Assembly: GCF_005116715.1 (NCBI RefSeq)
Contig: NZ_SWCI01000003.1
Location: 310,001 to 374,000 of the forward strand
Direction of reading: 5' to 3'
DNA from: Ferrimonas sediminicola
Lineage (GTDB): Bacteria; Pseudomonadota; Gammaproteobacteria; Enterobacterales; Shewanellaceae
Length of the DNA stretch: 64,000 nucleotides
A program made the position numbers and the translations under genes. Shown here piece by piece: positions 56,524 to 63,571 of this stretch; position 1 is the first letter of the stretch; the number at the start of each line of letters is the position of its first letter. Below the pieces are notes generated by a model. That model was not told the origin of the DNA and did not search any database. It saw only the letters and a program-made list of their open reading frames with translations.

Positions 56524-58241
56524 TGACCGCAGTCCATGGCCAGCTGCTGGCTCTGGCAGCGTCACTGTTTCTCGGGCTGGTGTTTACCCGCCTGAGGCCG
56601 GTGCTGCTGTTTTCCGGCGGCGCCATCGCCCTGGTGATGCTGGGACAGCTGCCGATGGACCGGCTGCTTAACCTGGCGGCCAATCCGGCGGTGATCAGCC
56701 TGCTGCTGCTGCTGCTGGCCTCTGCCGGGGTGGAGAAGACCCGGCTGCTTGGCTGGCTCAGTGGCCGGCTGTTTCGGGGCTCCTACCGCAGCACCCTGAT
56801 GAGAATGGGTGGCGGCACCCTGGCGGCCTCCGCCTTCCTCAACAATACCGCGGTGGTGGCAGCATTGATGGGCAGGGTTCGGTCCAATGCCGATCATCTG
56901 CCCTCCCGGCTGCTGCTGCCGCTCTCCTATGCGGCGATCCTCGGGGGGACCCTGACCCTGGTGGGCACCTCCACCAACCTTATCGTCAACAGTTTCCTGC
57001 TGGAGGCGGGAAAGCCGGGACTGGCGATGTTTGATTTCCTGCCGGTGGGCCTGGGTGCTGCCGTGGCCGGCCTGGGGCTGATCCTGCTGCTCTCTCCCCT
57101 GCTGCCCCACAATCGCCATGACCGCGAGGAGGAGGACCCCTACTTCATCGAAGCCAAGCTGCAGCCGGGCAGCCCGCTGGCGGGGCGGACGGTACAGGAG
57201 AATGGTCTGCGTGCCTTGGAGCGGCTCTACCTGGCGGAGGTGGTTCGCCGGCATCAGGTGATCTCGCCGGTGTCTCCTGACACCCGCCTGGAGGAGGGGG
57301 ACAAGCTGGTGTTCTGTGGCGATGTCAGCCGGGTGACCCTGCTGTCGCAATTCCGGGGGCTGACCCTGTTTGCCGAAGGTCAGGCGCCCCTGGAGCGGCA
57401 ACTGACCGAGGTGATCGTCAGTCCCACCTCCACCATTCTGGGGCAGACCCTGAAGTCGGCAGAGTTTCGCAGCCGGTTCGATGCGGCGGTGGTGGCGATG
57501 CGCCGTCGGGGGGCCCGCTTGTCGGGCAAGCTGGGGCAGATCTCCATCGAGGCGGGGGATGTGTTGGTGCTGGCCACCGGACCTGGTTTCGTACCGTCGC
57601 CTCGCCACTTCTTTGTCGTCGGAGACACCCAGCTTCAGGCCCCTCTCAAGCCACTGCAGGAGTGGCTGGCCATCGGCGGTTTCGTGACAGCCCTGGCCCT
57701 GAGCGCCCTGGGCTGGGTGGAACTGGTGGCCGCCCTGGCGCTGTTGCTGCTGGTGATGGTCTCGACGGGGATCCTCTCCGCTCAGGAGGTGCGCGCCCGT
57801 TTTCCCTTCGAGATCTGGCTCATCATCACCGGCGCCCTGGCGGTAGCCGACAGTGTCGCCCAGTCGGGGTTGGCGTTGCTGGCCTCGGAGCAGCTGCATC
57901 GGCTGTTCAACGGACAGGGGGTGCTGGTGGCTTTCGTCGGTGTCTACCTGGTGGCCCTGCTGCTGACCGAGCTGATGACCAACAACGCCGCGGCGGCCCT
58001 GAGTCTGCCGCTGGCCCTGGGGCTGGCCGACGCCTTCGGCACCAGCGCCATGCCCTTCGTGATGGCGGTGGCCTATGGCGCCAGTGCCAGCTTCATCAGT
58101 CCCTTCAGTTATCAAACCAACCTGATGGTGATGAGCCTGGGTCAGTATCGCCTCAGGGACTACCTGAGGCTTGGGCTGCCTCTGTCGCTGCTCTACAGCG
58201 CGGTGGTGCTGACTCTGATCCCCCGTTTTTTCCCATTTTGA
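56523..58241 (+). CDS. SLC13-type permease with TrkA_C domains, probable sulfate transporter
   Basis: 572-aa membrane protein. Two blocks of hydrophobic helices (about 1-200 and 380-572) flank a soluble region with two TrkA-C (RCK-C) domains (about 205-370, LQPGSPLAGRTVQENGLRALERLYLAEVVRR and VSPTSTILGQTLKSAEFRSRFDAAVVAMRR). Family motifs are LNNTAVVAAL, LGGTLTLVGTSTNLIVNSF and TNNAAAAL. Placed between cysN and cysC with 1-nt overlap, it is most likely the sulfate importer of this operon. ATG 56523 is chosen as the overlap start. Confidence 0.87.
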   Translation: MTAVHGQLLALAASLFLGLVFTRLRPVLLFSGGAIALVMLGQLPMDRLLNLAANPAVISLLLLLLASAGVEKTRLLGWLSGRLFRGSYRSTLMRMGGGTLAASAFLNNTAVVAALMGRVRSNADHLPSRLLLPLSYAAILGGTLTLVGTSTNLIVNSFLLEAGKPGLAMFDFLPVGLGAAVAGLGLILLLSPLLPHNRHDREEEDPYFIEAKLQPGSPLAGRTVQENGLRALERLYLAEVVRRHQVISPVSPDTRLEEGDKLVFCGDVSRVTLLSQFRGLTLFAEGQAPLERQLTEVIVSPTSTILGQTLKSAEFRSRFDAAVVAMRRRGARLSGKLGQISIEAGDVLVLATGPGFVPSPRHFFVVGDTQLQAPLKPLQEWLAIGGFVTALALSALGWVELVAALALLLLVMVSTGILSAQEVRARFPFEIWLIITGALAVADSVAQSGLALLASEQLHRLFNGQGVLVAFVGVYLVALLLTELMTNNAAAALSLPLALGLADAFGTSAMPFVMAVAYGASASFISPFSYQTNLMVMSLGQYRLRDYLRLGLPLSLLYSAVVLTLIPRFFPF

Positions 58242-58248
58242 GGCAACC

Positions 58249-58848
58249 ATGACGAACAATCTTACCTGGCACAGCCACACGGTAACCCCGCAGCAGCGCA
58301 GCCAGCTTAAGGGCCACGGCAGTGCCCTTGTGTGGTTTACCGGGCTCAGCGGCTCCGGCAAGTCTACCCTGGCCAACGCCCTGGAGCGTCGGCTGCTGGA
58401 TCTCAAGGTGCACAGTTTCCTTTTGGACGGCGACAATGTGCGTCTGGGGCTCAATGGCGATCTCGGCTTCGGCGATGAGGACAGGGTGGAAAACATTCGC
58501 CGCATCGGTGAGGTGGGCAAGCTGTTTGTGGCGTCGGGCACCCTGTGTCTGAGTGCCTTCATCTCACCTTTCCGTGAGGACCGGGACAGGGTGCGCGCCG
58601 TCTTGGCTCCGGGGCAGTTTATCGAGGTGTTCGTGGACGCTCCCCTGGCGGTGTGTGAACAGCGCGACCCCAAGGGGCTGTATCGCCGGGCCAGGGCAGG
58701 CGAGATCGCCCATTTTACCGGCATCGACTCCGATTACGAGGCCCCCGAGCGGCCGGAAATCCACATTCGCAGCGACCAGCTTGACACCGGCGAGGCGGTA
58801 GAGAAGATAATTGCCTATCTGCGACGGCATGGAGTACTTCGTCTTTGA
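58249..58848 (+). CDS. cysC: Adenylylsulfate kinase
   Basis: 199-aa APS kinase converting APS to PAPS. Walker A is WFTGLSGSGKSTLANALE. Further motifs: LDGDNVRLGLNGDLGF, RRIGEVGKLF, and FISPFREDRDRVRA, with DPKGLYRRARAGEI near the end. GAGG is 5 nt before the ATG. The stop overlaps the cysQ start. Confidence 0.97.
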   Translation: MTNNLTWHSHTVTPQQRSQLKGHGSALVWFTGLSGSGKSTLANALERRLLDLKVHSFLLDGDNVRLGLNGDLGFGDEDRVENIRRIGEVGKLFVASGTLCLSAFISPFREDRDRVRAVLAPGQFIEVFVDAPLAVCEQRDPKGLYRRARAGEIAHFTGIDSDYEAPERPEIHIRSDQLDTGEAVEKIIAYLRRHGVLRL

Positions 58849-59627
58849 GTTCACAATCTTTTAGTGTCGATCAGCGCCGTGCTTTGCTGTTGGAGGTGGA
58901 GGCGGTGGCGCTGGAGGCGGGGCGGGCAGCCATGGCTCACTACGGCAACCCTCAGACCCGCTACAAAGGTGATCGCACCCCCCTGACCGAGGCCGATCTG
59001 GCCAGCCACAGGGTGCTGGTCGAGGGACTCAGTAGACTGACGCCGGTCCTGCCCATTCTCTCGGAGGAGTCGGGCGTACCCGAGTGGGAGGTGCGACGTC
59101 GCTGGAGCCGATACTGGTTGCTGGACCCCATCGATGGCACCAAGGAGTTCATTGCCCGCAACCATGAGTTTACCGTGAACGTTGCCCTGATCGAGGGGGG
59201 GCGGCCGGTGTTGGGAGTGGTGGTGGCGCCGGCCCTGGGACAGTGCTTCAGTGGTGGACCGGCACTGGGGGCCTGGCTGAGCCAGGGGGCGGAGAGGGTC
59301 GCCCTCTCTGTGGTTTCCAGGGCGGCCGTTCCGCGGGTGGTGTGCAGCCGCTCCCACCCATCGCCGGAGTTGGAAGCCTGGCTGGCTCCCCTGGGGCAGG
59401 TGGAGAGGGTGGCCGTCGGCAGTTCGTTGAAGCTGTGCCTGCTGGCCCAGGGCAAGGCCGATCTCTATCCCCGCCTCGGGCCCACCAGCGAGTGGGACAT
59501 TGCCGCCGCCCATGCGGTATTGATCGGCGCCGGGGGCAGTCTGTCCCAGTTGGATGGTGGTGAGCTGCTCTACAACGCCAAGGCATCGCTGCTGAACCCC
59601 CATTTCGTGGCTCGGGGGGCGGAGTAA
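58845..59627 (+). CDS. cysQ: 3'(2'),5'-bisphosphate nucleotidase
   Basis: 260-aa inositol-monophosphatase-fold enzyme hydrolysing PAP (and PAPS), the by-product of sulfate reduction. Metal-site motifs: PLTEADLASH, LPILSEESGVPEW, WLLDPIDGTKEF and the C-terminal TSEWDIAAAHAVL. The TTG start overlaps the cysC stop. It closes the cys operon, with sRNA gene A facing it just beyond the stop. Confidence 0.95.
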   Translation: MSSQSFSVDQRRALLLEVEAVALEAGRAAMAHYGNPQTRYKGDRTPLTEADLASHRVLVEGLSRLTPVLPILSEESGVPEWEVRRRWSRYWLLDPIDGTKEFIARNHEFTVNVALIEGGRPVLGVVVAPALGQCFSGGPALGAWLSQGAERVALSVVSRAAVPRVVCSRSHPSPELEAWLAPLGQVERVAVGSSLKLCLLAQGKADLYPRLGPTSEWDIAAAHAVLIGAGGSLSQLDGGELLYNAKASLLNPHFVARGAE

Positions 59628-59631
59628 AGGC

Positions 59632-59708
59632 AAAAAAAACCACCTCGAATGGAGGTGGCAGGAAAGTATGGAGATGATGATGAAACAAATCTGAGTTCAA
59701 TTTGTTAC
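59632..59708 (-). ncRNA. MicA-like sRNA gene A (minus strand)
   Basis: About 77 nt. From the 5' end it has a short AT-rich head with TGTAACAAATT, the segment TTTCATCATCATCTCC (complement of 59670-59685), and a terminator stem CCACCTC/GAGGTGG with a CATTC loop and TTTTTTTT (59632-59639). The head TGTAAC-AATT and seed are shared with copies B to D. The seed and terminator layout resemble E. coli MicA. The transcript runs toward the end of cysQ, and the hairpin may also end cysQ transcripts. Confidence 0.75.
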
Positions 59709-59713
59709 ATCTG

Positions 59714-59742
59714 TTCAGAGTCTCCCTGCGCGAGAAAGTTCA
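59714..59742 (-). promoter_or_regulatory. Sigma-E-type promoter of sRNA A
   Basis: TGAACT (59737-59742), 17 nt, TCTGAA (59714-59719) on the minus strand. This fits the ECF sigma-E consensus GGAACTT with TCTGA. Confidence 0.7.
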
Positions 59743-59941
59743 AAAAAAAGGGCAAAAAAACTGATCTTTTTTGCTGGTTTTTTGAAAGGTTCTGTTTTGT
59801 AGAGGATTTCTAGCATATTTTTTTTGGGCGGTCGCAGACTGTGGCCCGCTCGGTGGCGGCGGGCATTTACCTAGCTTTACGTCCGGGCCGGGACAGGCTT
59901 CTTATACTTAGGGGGATATGACCTGTGGAAGGAGGTACCCC

Positions 59942-60511
59942 ATGGGATACTCTGCACTGTTGTGGCTGTTCCCGGCCCTGGCATTGAGCCTGCCCATCGC
60001 CGCCAAGCCACCTGAGCACGCCGGCAAGGGGGATCATCGGTGGACCACCGGGGTGAAGGTTGGACCCGGGTATCACCACAAGCACCGGCGTCAGCATCAG
60101 CGTCAGAAACGCCACCATTATCGCTCGCCCAGGCTCTATCCTGGTTGGTCGCATCACCATTACCACGCAGGCCCCTATCGGGGGCGTCATTACTATCATC
60201 ATACCGATCTCTGGGATGTGGCCGCGTTTGCCCTGATTGGCGGCATCACCTACGCCATCATCGACAACCAGTACTATCGGCGCGACGGCGATTATTACCG
60301 GCTCACACCGGCTCCGCGGGCGGGAAGCTACCGGGTATTGCCCCCAGCCGGGTCATCCCTGGGTGGTTTTTCCCCGGGCCAGAGGGTCGGCCAGGTGCCG
60401 CAACCCAACCGGCTGGTGAAGATCGACGGGGTGCGTTACTGGGTTCACCAGCATTACTGGTTTGCGCCCCTGGCCCAGGACGGATTCGTGGTGATCGAGC
60501 CCCCGAACTGA
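59942..60511 (+). CDS. Secreted His/Tyr-rich protein (DUF6515-like)
   Basis: 189-aa protein. Signal peptide MGYSALLWLFPALALSLPIAA, then a basic segment with many His, Tyr and Arg (YHHKHRRQHQRQKRHHYRSP, SHHHYHAGPYRGRHYYHH). A hydrophobic stretch follows (about 105-122, DVAAFALIGGITYAIID). The C-terminal domain ends RLVKIDGVRYWVHQHYWFAPLAQDGFVVIEPPN. It resembles small periplasmic or outer-membrane proteins of the DUF6515 type with unknown function; His richness suggests metal binding. AAGGAGG is 5-6 nt before the ATG at 59942. It lies amid the sRNA genes. Confidence 0.7.
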   Translation: MGYSALLWLFPALALSLPIAAKPPEHAGKGDHRWTTGVKVGPGYHHKHRRQHQRQKRHHYRSPRLYPGWSHHHYHAGPYRGRHYYHHTDLWDVAAFALIGGITYAIIDNQYYRRDGDYYRLTPAPRAGSYRVLPPAGSSLGGFSPGQRVGQVPQPNRLVKIDGVRYWVHQHYWFAPLAQDGFVVIEPPN

Positions 60512-60550
60512 GCCGGGGGGCGGGCGGAGAAAAAAAAGTTGGCGGCCCGG

Positions 60551-60579
60551 GGAACTATGGTGAGGCACCTCGCTCTATA
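60551..60579 (+). promoter_or_regulatory. Sigma-E-type promoter of sRNA B
   Basis: GGAACT (60551-60556), 17 nt, TCTATA (60574-60579). Confidence 0.7.
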
Positions 60580-60584
60580 TAGGT

Positions 60585-60651
60585 GTAACGAATTTGGTTT
60601 CATCATCTCCCTAAATTCTTTTGCGCCACCTCTTTGAGGTGGCGTTTTTTT
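60585..60651 (+). ncRNA. MicA-like sRNA gene B
   Basis: About 67 nt starting near GTAACGAATT. The seed TTTCATCATCTCC is at 60598-60610, followed by CTAAATTC. The terminator is CGCCACCTC/GAGGTGGCG with a TTT loop (60624-60644), then seven T. First of three tandem plus-strand copies spaced 130-160 bp. No open frame is conserved, so it is an RNA, not a peptide gene. Confidence 0.8.
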
Positions 60652-60685
60652 ATGGGGGGAGGAGGGGAAATAGCGGGTTGCCCGA

Positions 60686-60714
60686 GGAACCTTTTTGCGG
60701 ATGTGGGTTCTATA
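60686..60714 (+). promoter_or_regulatory. Sigma-E-type promoter of sRNA C
   Basis: GGAACC (60686-60691), 17 nt, TCTATA (60709-60714). Confidence 0.7.
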
Positions 60715-60718
60715 GATA

Positions 60719-60783
60719 TAACGATTTTGCTTTATCATCTCCCTGAACGTCTTTGCGCCGCCTCCTCGAGGCGGCGTTTTTTT
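60719..60783 (+). ncRNA. MicA-like sRNA gene C
   Basis: About 65 nt. TAACGATTTTG head, seed TTTATCATCTCC (60731-60742) with one change from copies B and D, then CTGAACG. The terminator is CGCCGCCTC/GAGGCGGCG with a CTC loop (60756-60776) and seven T. The stem differs from copy B by a compensated A-T to G-C change. Confidence 0.8.
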
Positions 60784-60846
60784 GCGAGGACAGGTTTTTT
60801 TGTGAGTACGGGTGGGGGACAGTGGCAGAAAAAATGATTGCCGGAT

Positions 60847-60875
60847 TGAACTCTTCGCTATCGGCCGACTCTATA
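60847..60875 (+). promoter_or_regulatory. Sigma-E-type promoter of sRNA D
   Basis: TGAACT (60847-60852), 17 nt, TCTATA (60870-60875). Confidence 0.7.
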
Positions 60876-60880
60876 TAGGT

Positions 60881-60946
60881 GTAACGAATTGAGTTTCATC
60901 ATCTCCCTGAATATTTTACGCCATCTCATTGAGATGGCGTTTTTTT
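60881..60946 (+). ncRNA. MicA-like sRNA gene D
   Basis: About 66 nt. GTAACGAATTGAG head, seed TTTCATCATCTCC (60894-60906) followed by CTGAATATTTT, very like the MicA core. The terminator is CGCCATCTC/GAGATGGCG with an ATT loop (60919-60939) and seven T, again with a compensated stem change. The head and -10 region are identical to copy B over 16 nt. Confidence 0.8.
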
Positions 60947-60962
60947 GTGATCTGCCAACAAC

Positions 60963-60981
60963 GCCACCTCGGCGAGGTGGC
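60963..60981. terminator. Isolated GCCACCTC hairpin beyond aroG
   Basis: GCCACCTC and GAGGTGGC pair around GGC. The arms are the same as in sRNA terminators A/B, but there is no seed or promoter before it and no T-tract. It lies 27 nt past the aroG stop and may end aroG transcripts or be a decayed sixth copy. Confidence 0.5.
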
Positions 60982-61007
60982 ACTGGCTTCGGTCGTGGGG
61001 TGGGGAG

Positions 61008-62066
61008 CTACTGAGCGCTTCTGCGTTGTCTCACCGCCTCTGCCAGTGAGTAGAGTACCTTTTCACTGTCCTCCCAGCCGATGCAGGCGTCGGTAATGCT
61101 CTGGCCATAGGTCAGAGGCTCGGAGAGGCTGAGATCCTGCCGCCCCTCGACCAGGTGGCTTTCCACCATGACACCAAACAGGTTGAAGTTGCCCTGGGCC
61201 ACCTGGGCGCAGATGTCGTCACACACCTCGAGTTGTCTCTTAAACTGCTTGCGGCTGTTGGCATGGCTGAAGTCGATCATGATGTTGGCGGGCAGGGCGG
61301 CGTCGTGCAACTGCTGGGTGATGGTGGCGACGTCTTGCGCGCTGTAGTTGGGCTCTCTGCCACCTCGCAGGATGATGTGGCAGTCACGATTGCCTGTAGT
61401 GGCGACGATGGCGGAATGGCCATACTTGGTCACCGACAGGAAGTGGTGGGGGGCACTGGCGGAGTTGATGGCGTCGATGGCGATCTTGATGGTGCCGTCG
61501 GTGCCGTTCTTAAACCCGACCGGGCAGGAGAGGCCGGAGGCCAGCTCGCGGTGCACCTGAGACTCGGTAGTCCTGGCGCCGATGGCGCCCCAGCACATCA
61601 GGTCGGCGACATACTGTGGAGTAATCATGTCCAGGAATTCGCCTGCAGTGGGCAACCCCAGCTGGTTCAGATCCAGCAGCAGCTTACGGGCGGTGCGCAG
61701 TCCGTCATTGAGACGGAAGCTGTTGTCCAGCATGGGATCATTGATGAGCCCCTTCCAGCCGACGGTGGTGCGAGGCTTCTCGAAGTAGACCCTCATGACA
61801 ATCTCGAGATCCCCCTTGAGGGTTTCACGCAGCTTGGCCAGTCGTTGACCGTACTCCAGTGCCGCTTCGGGATCGTGAATGGAGCAGGGTCCAATTACCA
61901 CCAGCATGCGATCATCCTGGCGGTTGAGGATGTTGTGAATGGATTGGCGTGCCTGGTAGACGGTCTCGGCGGCGCGGTCGTCCAGGGGAAATCGTTCCAG
62001 AATCGCAATGGGGGGTAGCAGTTCTTTAATTTTGTCGATGCGAACATCATCGGTTTGGTAGTACAT
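61008..62066 (-). CDS. aroG: DAHP synthase, AroG type (type I-alpha)
   Basis: 352-aa 3-deoxy-7-phosphoheptulonate synthase, closely similar to E. coli AroG throughout: MYYQTDDVRIDKIKELLPPIAILE, VVIGPCSIHDPEAALEYG, RVYFEKPRTTVGWKGLINDP, GAIGARTTESQVHRELASGLSCPVGFKNGTDG and HIILRGG. AroG is the Phe-inhibited isoenzyme in E. coli; inhibitor type here is inferred. GGAG lies 7 nt before the ATG. It stands alone, away from the trp operon enzyme of the other subclass, between sRNA genes D and E. Confidence 0.93.
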   Translation of the reverse strand: MYYQTDDVRIDKIKELLPPIAILERFPLDDRAAETVYQARQSIHNILNRQDDRMLVVIGPCSIHDPEAALEYGQRLAKLRETLKGDLEIVMRVYFEKPRTTVGWKGLINDPMLDNSFRLNDGLRTARKLLLDLNQLGLPTAGEFLDMITPQYVADLMCWGAIGARTTESQVHRELASGLSCPVGFKNGTDGTIKIAIDAINSASAPHHFLSVTKYGHSAIVATTGNRDCHIILRGGREPNYSAQDVATITQQLHDAALPANIMIDFSHANSRKQFKRQLEVCDDICAQVAQGNFNLFGVMVESHLVEGRQDLSLSEPLTYGQSITDACIGWEDSEKVLYSLAEAVRQRRSAQ

Positions 62067-62192
62067 AATGCGACTCCAGAAATACGTTTTTAATTAAAAA
62101 GATACCTAATCCTATTGAGGGTCCCACATCGACTCTAAATGAGGCCTGGCCCACTAGGCAAGGGAACTATTGCAACTTTTTTCAAAAATCAG

Positions 62193-62221
62193 TGAACTTT
62201 CTGGGATCCGGTGACTCTGAA
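62193..62221 (+). promoter_or_regulatory. Sigma-E-type promoter of sRNA E
   Basis: TGAACT (62193-62198), 17 nt, TCTGAA (62216-62221), the same boxes as for sRNA A. Confidence 0.7.
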
Positions 62222-62227
62222 TCAACA

Positions 62228-62322
62228 GTAAACGCATTTTTACATGCTTGTTTTCATCATCATCTCCTTTCTTTGCTACAGAATTCTTAGTACAGCCACG
62301 CCGATTCGGGGTGGCTTTTTTT
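62228..62322 (+). ncRNA. MicA-like sRNA gene E
   Basis: About 95 nt, the longest member. Its seed TTTCATCATCATCTCC is at 62252-62267, as in copy A. A middle stretch with GAATTC follows. The terminator is GCCAC/GTGGC with inner CC/GG pairs (62295-62315), then seven T. It lies divergently upstream of aroG. The open frame across it (62244-62600) is read from its T-rich part and is not coding before 62445. Confidence 0.75.
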
Positions 62323-62444
62323 GTTCTCATTCCGGCGTGGGAGTGGGGGTGCCATCCCGTTGCCACCAGCGGACTGATATACTTGGACCAGAGGCTGGTA
62401 CCAACGCCGGCTCTCAGCGGCAACCCATTCACAAGGAGGCCGAC

Positions 62445-62600
62445 ATGTCCGACTCCCACAATTCCCACCAGGGCCGGTGGTCAGGGTTAGCGCTCTGGCG
62501 CCGCAATCGCTTTGCCCCTTCAGACCAAACGTTCTACCCCATCGTGATCGCGGTCATCGTGGCCGTGGTGGTGCTGGGCGTGCTGACCAAGCTGTTATGA
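62445..62600 (+). CDS. Small single-helix membrane protein
   Basis: 51-aa protein with a hydrophilic N-terminus (MSDSHNSHQGRWSGLALWRRNRFAP) and one C-terminal membrane helix (about 31-50, FYPIVIAVIVAVVVLGVLTKLL). AAGGAGG lies 5 nt before the ATG at 62445, a strong site that marks the real start within a longer open frame. It is 122 nt after sRNA E and may be expressed by read-through or its own promoter. No family recognised. Confidence 0.65.
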   Translation: MSDSHNSHQGRWSGLALWRRNRFAPSDQTFYPIVIAVIVAVVVLGVLTKLL

Positions 62601-62674
62601 GGTGAAGAGGCTCGCCAGAACTCTGTTATGATTCCGATACCTGAATTGGAATAGTGGAACGGCCACCATTGGTT

Positions 62675-63571
62675 ATGCGAATCGGAATTGATCTGGGCGG
62701 CACGAAAATCGAAGCGATTGCCCTGGATGAGCAGGGGCAAGAGTTGTGGCGGGAACGCATTGCCACTCCCCAGGGGGATTACCAGGGCATCTTGCTGGGT
62801 ATCGCCGGCCTGGTACAGCGGGCCGAGGCCAGCCTGACTCTGACCGGCACCCTAGGCGTCGGAATCCCCGGGGTGCTGTCCCCCCACAGTGGCAGGGTCA
62901 AAAATGCCAATACCCAATGTCTGAACGGTCAGGCGCTGGACAGGGATCTGTCCCGGATGCTCAACCGTGAGGTGCGCCTGGCCAATGATGCCAACTGTTT
63001 TGCGGTGTCGGAAGCGGTGGACGGTGCCGGTCAGGGGAAGCAGCTGGTGTTTGGGGTGATCCTGGGGACCGGATGCGGTGCGGGCATTGCCGCAGGCGAG
63101 CGCCCCCTGGTTGGGGCGAACGGGTTGGCCGGTGAGTGGGGGCACAATCCTTTGCCGTGGATGACCCCGGAAGAGTACCCGGGACCAGCCTGCTTTTGCG
63201 GCCGTCATGGCTGCATCGAGACCTTTGTCTCCGGGACAGGTTTCAGCCGCCAGTATCGACAACTGACCTCCCACAGCCTGCCAGGCCATGAGATCATCGC
63301 CCGGATGCGTCAGGGGGAGCCGGCGGCCAGTCAGGTGTTTGAGCGCTATTGTGATCAACTCAGTCGCGCCCTGGCCCATGTGGTGAACCTGCTCGATCCG
63401 GACATCATTGTCCTTGGCGGGGGGATGTCCAACATTGATGAACTCTACCCGGCACTGAACCAGAGGCTGGCCGGTGATGTGCTGGGCCGGGAGTGTGTCA
63501 CCAAGGTGGTGGCCAACCGCCACGGCGACTCCTCAGGTGTGCGCGGGGCGGCCTGGCTGTGGGGCCGTTGA
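62675..63571 (+). CDS. mak: Fructokinase (ROK family)
   Basis: 298-aa sugar kinase similar to E. coli Mak along its length. ATP-phosphate loop [46 protein letters not shown]; catalytic Asp in [21 protein letters not shown] zinc motif [16 protein letters not shown]-terminal [14 protein letters not shown]. It phosphorylates fructose and possibly other hexoses by similarity. The start is set at ATG 62675 where family sequence begins; the frame extends to a GTG at 62654. Confidence 0.94.
   Translation: MRIGIDLGGTKIEAIALDEQGQELWRERIATPQGDYQGILLGIAGLVQRAEASLTLTGTLGVGIPGVLSPHSGRVKNANTQCLNGQALDRDLSRMLNREVRLANDANCFAVSEAVDGAGQGKQLVFGVILGTGCGAGIAAGERPLVGANGLAGEWGHNPLPWMTPEEYPGPACFCGRHGCIETFVSGTGFSRQYRQLTSHSLPGHEIIARMRQGEPAASQVFERYCDQLSRALAHVVNLLDPDIIVLGGGMSNIDELYPALNQRLAGDVLGRECVTKVVANRHGDSSGVRGAAWLWGR

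Noticed and set aside
54130-56565. 811-codon minus-strand frame over cysD-cysN
   Set aside because: Antisense shadow of two conserved sulfurylase genes; no start signal and no domains.
56562-58724. 720-codon minus-strand frame over the SLC13 gene and cysC
   Set aside because: His/Gln-rich antisense translation of a membrane-protein gene; no ribosome site.
60634-60837. 67-codon plus-strand frame across sRNA genes B and C
   Set aside because: It runs through a terminator and a promoter box, and its peptide is not conserved between the repeated units; the repeats conserve RNA features instead.
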